From Halichoerus grypus (taxonomy: Eukaryota > Chordata > Mammalia > Carnivora > Phocidae): 64,000 nt of DNA. Location of the stretch: assembly GCF_964656455.1 (NCBI RefSeq), contig NC_135714.1, positions 62,397,850 to 62,461,849 of the forward strand, in the 5' to 3' direction. Under the pieces are notes generated by a model. That model was not told the origin of the DNA. It did not search any database and saw only the letters and a program-made list of their open reading frames with translations. Both the position numbers and the translations under genes were made by a program. This document shows positions 58,224-64,000 of this stretch, in pieces (within the stretch, counting starts at the first letter, position 1; every line of letters begins with the position of its first letter).

Positions 58224-59523
58224 GTGAGTATGTAATATGCTGGGACATGTCCCCTATGCCATTGTTTTGTCTTTGTCATGCAGCCAGGCTCTGTAATTAA
58301 AAACGTGGTCATATCAGGGGACAAGGGTTGGGCTGTAAACCCTCATCTTGAATTTGTTAGGTATAGAGTGAGGGAGCAAGTGAAGTTCTGTTCTTCGAAT
58401 AGGGAAGTATGGGTGAAGTGAAAAATTGGAGTCGGCTTCGTCCTGCGCATGCAGGGAGGGATGGATTTGATGGTGTTCGTCATGGAGACAAGCTACTACA
58501 GACAGGTGCTAAGGCATCTGTGGAGGACCAGGCTTTTGGCATTAACTCTGTGCTTCTCAGCCCCACTTCCCCTGGCTACAGCCTAAGAGAGCAAAAAGAG
58601 AAAAGTGATATTTATTTTTGTCTTTGATGTGTTGGTCCAATATGTTTTTAACAACACCTTTATATATTTCAGTGACAGAGATTCTAGAAATCACTAGTTG
58701 AGATTAGTTCAGGGTTTTATTGGAATTGACAAAATACTAAAATTTAAGCACCCTATTGTAGCACTGTGTTTTCTTGTATCTACAGAAGAAAAGGTAAGAC
58801 AAAACACATTCTTTCATGATTACTATTTTATTTCTAAAAATAGACTGTTGAGGCCCGCTGATAGGAGAAAGCCAATTGTTATAAAATTGTATGACATGTA
58901 TTTCTGGAGTCAGGAAACATGTAGTAAGTGCACAAAATATTTTTTAAATAAATTAATACTTGTTAGGTTCATCTAAGCCTCAAACTCCAAAGGGGAAATC
59001 CAATGAAAACAGAAATCTAGATGACTGAAGATCAGTATTATATTTCTTCTGGAATGTTCTTTTTCCAAGTACCTGCTTAATCTCTCTAGGCCCATGATGG
59101 GTCACTTTACTTTAAACACTCTATCAGGCTCAGTGGGAATGTTCCTGGTTTCTTTGTCATTGGGGTTGTCCTTGAAAACTGTTGCCTGTCCTTGTGAGCC
59201 CTCACCCTAGCCCAGCTGGGTGTCCTTTGTGTGAAATTGTTGGGGGGTCAAGTCTGAGTGGCTCTAACTCTCCTCTGTCTACACCTCTGCCTGCCTGCAG
59301 CCAGCAGATGGCCAGGGCACTGAGTTGGCAGGGCACCCAGGTCACTTGAAATCTGGCAGGGAGGAAGAACTGGGAGGTGGAAATCAAACTAAGAACTCAA
59401 GTATCCTTTGGACAGACGTTTTCCAAGTTAAGAGCCTCAGGAATGTAGGAGGGGTGATAGCTAATGCTAGCCTTCTCATCAGTAGTACATTTTCTTGCTT
59501 GCTTTATTTATTTATTTGTATGG

Positions 59524-59561
<38 letters not shown>

Positions 59562-60558
59562 CTTTCATAACTCCTTATCTTCTCTTGGTCTCTCGCCAGA
59601 AGAAGTGAGAGGCGGTTGAGTGTACTCGAAATCTGTGCCTTTGCTTTCCACCAGCTCTGGGCCAGAAGGGAATTCTTTGTCATCGGTTCCAGCAAGCTCT
59701 GCCCAGCTCTGGTCCCTCACCTCCCCTCCTCTTGGAATCAGGCAGGCTTAGACCTCCTCGTCCTTGGCAGAGAAATCCTTAGCTCTCCCTCCGTGCACTT
59801 GCTCCTGCGGCCTGCTTTGGCAGCACCAGTCCAGCTGCAACCTTCTTCTACTCCTTGTGCCCTGATCTTTATTGCCTGCACCTTCTGGGACTTACTTGTT
59901 TTCAGGGTGGTACCCCTTAGTACATGGGTGCTTTTTCGGGGGGAAAACAGAGCTTTGACTTCAAACCTGGCTCTCAATAACCTCCAAGAAGAGGACGTTC
60001 TGTTTTTGTATTTTAATTAAGTGTTGCTGCTAACACAAGGCATCCAAATCGTGGCCTGAAGGGAGAGCATGGCTGGCATCTGACTCCAGTGAGAAGTATT
60101 GGTGTCCCTTGCTGTGTATGGTTCCCCTTTGCCTGCCAGGAACTTCTGGGGAGCAAAATGTCTCCCTCGGCTCCCTGTCCAGCTCTTTGGATCACACGAG
60201 GTATTTTAACGAGAAGGAGGGAGTCTCACCACTCACCTTTCTGCTTTGTGACCTTGATCTTAACTTCCTCACTGACATACATTGGGATGGTCGTGCTGGG
60301 CCTTCTGGAATGTGCAGCCAGTTACTCGAATTTTTATGTTTCTGGATTCTGTGTTCTGTTCATGGACAGTATTTTCACTGATGACAGAAATGTCGTCTTT
60401 TGGTTGGGCCTAAGTGTAGGCCAATCTTGCTCAGGAATCTTTAAAAGATGCTTAGCGTTTGAAGTCTGCTCTTGATGTAATTTGGACGGGCATTCATACT
60501 TCGTGTACTCACATGCTGAGCCACTAATTCCAATCCTAGTTTCTGTTTCTCTCCATAG
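58224..60558 (+). other. FRAS1: Intron between FU7 and FU8
   Basis: 2.3 kb with a T-rich tract at 59516-59565. Otherwise I see no named repeat and no plausible exon. Open frames at 59616-60020 and 60089-60475 lack recognisable domains. Confidence 0.6.
59516..59565 (+). repeat. T-rich low-complexity tract
   Basis: About 50 bases of T with a few C and G; it could be the tail of a minus-strand retro-insertion. Confidence 0.9.
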
Positions 60559-60702
60559 AATGCCACCCCACCTGCAGGCAGTGCTACGGCCCATCGGAAT
60601 CTGACTGCAGCTCCTGTCACCCTCATGTCACTCTTGCTGGTGGGAGCTGCAGGACCAGCTGTAAAGAAGAGCAGTTCCTCAACCTGGTGGGGTACTGCAC
60701 TG
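60559..60702 (+). CDS. FRAS1: FRAS1 exon: furin-like repeat 8
   Basis: This 144 nt exon (48 codons, phase 1-1) has acceptor tttctctccatag and donor gtgagt. It encodes ECHPTCRQCYGPSESDC, SSCHPHVTLAGGSC and RTSCKEEQFLNLVGYC, with eight cysteines. It is the last exon I can find. The next repeat, which should begin with another C-H-x-x-C exon in phase 1, is not present up to base 64000. Skipping this exon, like any FU exon here, would keep the frame. Confidence 0.96.
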
Positions 60703-61264
60703 GTGAGTGGGAGCTCCTTCCTTCATAGTCGTGGAAATCACTAGCCAAAGGCTGGGGTTCTTCATGCCAGGCTTAAGAAGGCTCTCCTGTATTTGTCCTC
60801 TGTCATCAGATGAAGAGCTCTTTTTTGGGAGGCATTTGTCTCGGGTCTGGAAACTTACTTTACTGCTTCCTATCAGACATTTAGTAAATATTTATAGATT
60901 CAAATGGAATCTTCTAATAACACTCTTGAACTTCCTGAAACAATTTAGAACCTCATATTAATGAAGATTAAAGTGATGATAATAGTGCCTCATATGCATG
61001 TGGTGTACTTCAGCTTAAGATAGCAACATGTTGCTTCAAACCCTTGGGAGACTCTCTCCCTCTTGTCTACATTATCTTCTGCCTCTTGCGTGGAGAACTT
61101 TCGCCATCAGCCCTAGGCACAAAAATTTAGGGAGATTAACCTAAAAGTAAGTCAGTTGTCTCAGGAGATGGGATTTTTCCTCCTCATTTTAGAACTCTGA
61201 CTTCAAAGAAGTATATATTAGGAAAGTAGCCTGGAATTTGGATAACAATGAAAAAGCCATATAG

Positions 61265-61560
61265 TGTTTTGTGTTCATCCATCCATTCATACGACAAATA
61301 TCTTTGAGTGCCTACTCATGGCCAGATGCTCAGAATACAAAAAAAAGAAAAGAAAGAAAAAAGAAAAAAAAAAGAAAGGTGAATGAGACAATGACCCTGC
61401 CCTCAAAGAGCTTATAGTCTAGAGAGAGGAATTTACAGACTAGTGGGTTATTACATATTTCTTGACTCATTTCTCCATATTGTAGGAGAACCTTGAAGAG
61501 ATTTGCCTGCAGCAGCTTTTGTCACAGTTCCGAAGGGCTTGACTGGGAGGCATTCTGCGA
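61265..61560 (+). repeat. L2-like repeat with an A-rich expansion
   Basis: cgacaaatatctttgagtgc, cctactcatggccagatgct and ccctgccctcaaagagctta are L2-type wording. An AAAG-rich tract at 61339-61378 has grown inside it. Confidence 0.65.
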
Positions 61561-62224
61561 TGCCACTGGGAAGGGTGAAAAAGCTAGAATCTGGTCAGTT
61601 GCATGCTGGAGAAGTTGATCTGTCTGTAGGCCTTGTCTTTGGGCAGGGATGAGGTGTGGTCAATTGTTTAGATCATAGTATGGAGCAAGCACATTCACTC
61701 TGGGACTCAGTAGTCCGTTTTGGTGGATGGGGACACAGGAAGTCAATGACAGTCCTCCAAGTGTGGCTGGTCATGCCATGGTCCTGGGTGATCCATTCCT
61801 TTTTGCACATGACCTTAGCTGGTGACTAGACCTTGGGGTCCAGGGTCTATGCCCTAGGAAGAATGAATTGTGCAGAGCAGGGCTGCAGCCAAAAAGATGC
61901 TGGGATTCAGAGTAAAACCCAGTAGTTAAGACTGCAAACATTTTAGGGGCAACAAAAAGTAGAAGCTCAGAGAGACCAGGCTTGAGACTACTGAGCTACC
62001 CCACAGCTGTAGGGTGTGAGCCTCTTGCCAGTACTGCCACCTGTAGTCAGGACTGACTTGGAAGTGGGCAAATAGGAGGCATTAGTGCCTACCCTTGAAG
62101 GGGAATCTGGGGATGGCAGGGGCTGACTGTTATTATAGTTTGTGAGCTTGAATTCAGTGACTGCTTCTTACCTTAGGATACAAAGGAGCAGCTACCATGA
62201 GAACTAAGAGGTTCTCATGGTTTA

Positions 62225-62760
62225 AATACATTTGCAGGTATTTACGTAGAACCTACAAGGTGCTGAGTTGCAATTTGAGGGGACACAGAGATCTTTCATG
62301 CTACTTAAGGAGATGACCCAAAACACAATTGCAGTTAACAAATAGTACAGAGCAACTTATGGATAATGGCACCAATAGGTAGTATGGGTTGTAGGAGTTC
62401 AGAAGAGGGAGAAGTAAAAGATCTGAAGAGTATTGTGAAGAAGGTGGAAGCTAAGATTCTTCCTGAAGAAAAACTAAGATTTGATTAGACAGAGGGAGGG
62501 TAGGCAGGCTTTCTGGGTGTGGTTCCCCAGGAGACAGGCCAGATGGGTGGAATATGTGGGCCATTCATGGCCAGTGAGCGGTCCAACCTGGCCAAAGAGC
62601 ATGGTTTGTGTTAAGACATATTAGATGAAAGAGTTGGAAAATTTAAGTTGGAACCAGAGTATAGAGAACCCAGAGTTCCAGGCCAGAAAGTTTGAACTGA
62701 ATCTTGTGGGCAATGGGGCCATAAGAGTTGGGGAGAGAACTGTGACTTGACTGAGGGTGT
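62225..62760 (+). repeat. L2-like repeat (tentative)
   Basis: gtagaacctacaaggtgctg, cttaaggagatgacccaaaa and gttccaggccagaaagtttg recall the same family with high divergence. Confidence 0.4.
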
Positions 62761-63399
62761 GGTATGGGCAGGAAATCTGCCCATCGGTGGAAGATGGACT
62801 AGAGCAAGGAGAGATTATAGTTAGAGGAGTTAGAAGGGTGGACCTTCATGATGGCTTTTCTATTTCCAACCTATTCTGTATGTGGACCCTAAAAATTTTA
62901 TGCTGGGGCATATTTTATAAGTAAATGTTTATATAAGGAGATTGGAAAAGTTTAATTTTTAATGAGCTCTATTCTCTCCTATGTCCAGAGCCCTCTTGGA
63001 TAGTAAATTAGGTGATTAGGAGTTGCATTAATTTTTTAAGGCTAATGGGGGACCATTAGAATAAAGAACCATGGGACTAAGCTAAATGACTCTGGAAATC
63101 CTCAGCCCTAGAAGAAGAGTTCCCACTAAAATAGACAAACCTTGGCTGTCCTGGGAATTAGGTTTATTAAGTAAAGGTTTTAAGTAAGGTAACCATTGTC
63201 TGGTGCTTAGAAATCGTTTGTTGAATAGAGACCACTGTATCGGTGTTTCTTACAGAAAAGTTTGACCAGTAATTTCAATTGTTGATCTTTCAAAGAAGTG
63301 CACTGACCCCAAAGTTTACTTTTTCAATTAATATATGCCCCTTCCAAACTCTTCCCACTTCTCTCTGTGGCACTGTAATGAATTCATTCATTTACAGCT

Positions 63400-63990
63400 T
63401 CATCAAACACACTCCATGCCAGGCACTGTGCTGGGCTCTGGGGATGCCCACGTGAATAAGATGTGGTGCTTGTATTTAGGAAACATACCATGTAGTGAAA
63501 GAAGGACATATGTGTTGAATATGATAGAGCTGTGGGTATGAGATGACCTGTGGGACAGGACCCCAATCCCCACTGGGTATGTGTGGCTGGGTGGGTAGTG
63601 AAGGCTTTCTGGAGCATATCATAATGGAGATGATTTTGAAAGATAAGTAAGAAGTAGAGGAGTTTGAAGATTTGGAAGGGAGAACATTCCAGAAAGTGGG
63701 CCAAAGAATACTATCTGTTCGGGCACCAACAAAGAATTAAGCAGAACGCCAGCTCTGAGTGTGGGAGTGGTGGTACCTAGAGCAGAAGGAACCAGGGCCA
63801 GGTCACAAAGGCCACTTTGTAAGTTCTGTTTAGGGAGAATGTACTTGGTCATCAAGGCTGTGGATATCTCTTGGAGGTTTTTATGGAGGGGGGTGTCATG
63901 GTTGCATTTCTGTGAGGAGAAAGATCCATATAAGATTTGTGTAGAAGAAGACAAGACTGGGGCAGAAGGACCTTAAGAGGTAGTTGTAAG
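63400..63990 (+). repeat. L2-like repeat running to the window end
   Basis: ccatgccaggcactgtgctg, ggctctggggatgcccacgt, gaaggctttctggagcatat and gagaacattccagaaagtgg are a good match to the family at 13165 and 53166. Confidence 0.65.
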
Positions 63991-64000
63991 AATTCGGGTG

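Larger units (their letters stand above)
1..64000 (+). other. FRAS1: Interior of the FRAS1 gene (14 internal exons and their introns)
   Basis: The spliced exons read as a continuous protein: end of one VWC module, three full VWC modules, then eight furin-like repeats. That domain order, and many exact phrases such as KCCPQC, GEVRCHKQAC, EELIHLDGKCCPEC and GFYQDR, match what I recall of human FRAS1. From memory this corresponds to roughly residues 200-810 of a ~4,000-residue protein. FRAS1 is secreted to, or anchored at, the epithelial surface and assembles with FREM1 and FREM2 in the sublamina densa of embryonic basement membranes. The exon phases (0/0 across the VWC part, 1/1 across the FU part) are self-consistent. 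Both gene ends lie outside the window: neither the start codon nor the last exon is here. Identity rests on recognition, not on a database search. Confidence 0.96.
60703..64000 (+). other. FRAS1: Intron after FU8, truncated by the window end
   Basis: 3.3 kb with L2-like repeats over much of its length and an A-rich microsatellite. The next FU exon is not present. The part 62760-63300 shows nothing I can identify. Confidence 0.65.

Noticed and set aside
59616..60475. Open frames of 128-134 codons in the FU7-FU8 intron
   Set aside because: No recognisable domains, overlapping frames, no splice context.
60703..64000. Search for the next furin-like exon after 60702
   Set aside because: No C-H-x-x-C phase-1 exon was found; the remaining sequence is mostly L2-like repeat and unidentified intron.
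1..64000. CRISPR array, operon, phage or other prokaryotic-type system
   Set aside because: The DNA is plainly mammalian intron and exon sequence; the repeats are SINEs, LINEs, LTRs and microsatellites with no spacer pattern.

Overview
This is a 64 kb stretch of nuclear mammalian DNA lying entirely inside one very large gene. I identify the gene as FRAS1 (Fraser extracellular matrix complex subunit 1), transcribed on the + strand. The host is a carnivoran: the window holds at least 14 tRNA-Lys-derived Can-SINEs, and their wording (cgcctgggtggctcag...ggtcatgatccca) fits the type common in bears, seals and mustelids rather than the SINEC_Cf type that dominates dog. The species cannot be fixed from this sequence alone.

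Fourteen internal coding exons can be placed, all with AG/GT boundaries and a consistent reading frame: 6199-6282, 7899-8000, 8318-8509, 12988-13077, 16334-16369, 18271-18418, 19889-20032, 21361-21495, 35935-36078, 40954-41094, 42716-42856, 44354-44530, 58083-58223 and 60559-60702. They total 1,819 nt (606 codons plus one base), with no frameshift and no premature stop. The first six encode the end of one von Willebrand factor C (VWC) module and three complete ones, joined mostly by phase-0 introns. The next eight each encode exactly one furin-like cysteine-rich repeat (FU1-FU8), and every one is a symmetric phase 1-1 exon. The signal peptide, the first VWC modules, the later FU repeats, the CSPG and Calx-beta repeats and the membrane anchor lie outside the window. 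FRAS1 is a large extracellular protein of embryonic epithelial basement membranes that works with FREM1 and FREM2; its loss causes Fraser syndrome in people and blebbing in mice.

The remaining ~97% is intron and repeats. Introns range from 317 nt (8001-8317) to about 14.4 kb (21496-35934) and 13.6 kb (44531-58082). They hold carnivoran SINEs, many with exact target-site duplications (TSDs), LINE-1 pieces, ancient MIR and L2-like repeats, two DNA-transposon relics (MER20-like and MER5-like), LTR-type sequences and several microsatellites. Two repeat structures are unusual. One is a 1.38 kb LINE-1 insertion whose three segments are rearranged (13907-15289). The other is a ~115-135 bp inverted repeat flanking an LTR-like element (about 52345-53165). 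I see no promoter, CpG island, second host gene, structural RNA gene, CRISPR array or prokaryotic-type system, and no evidence for a new gene system.
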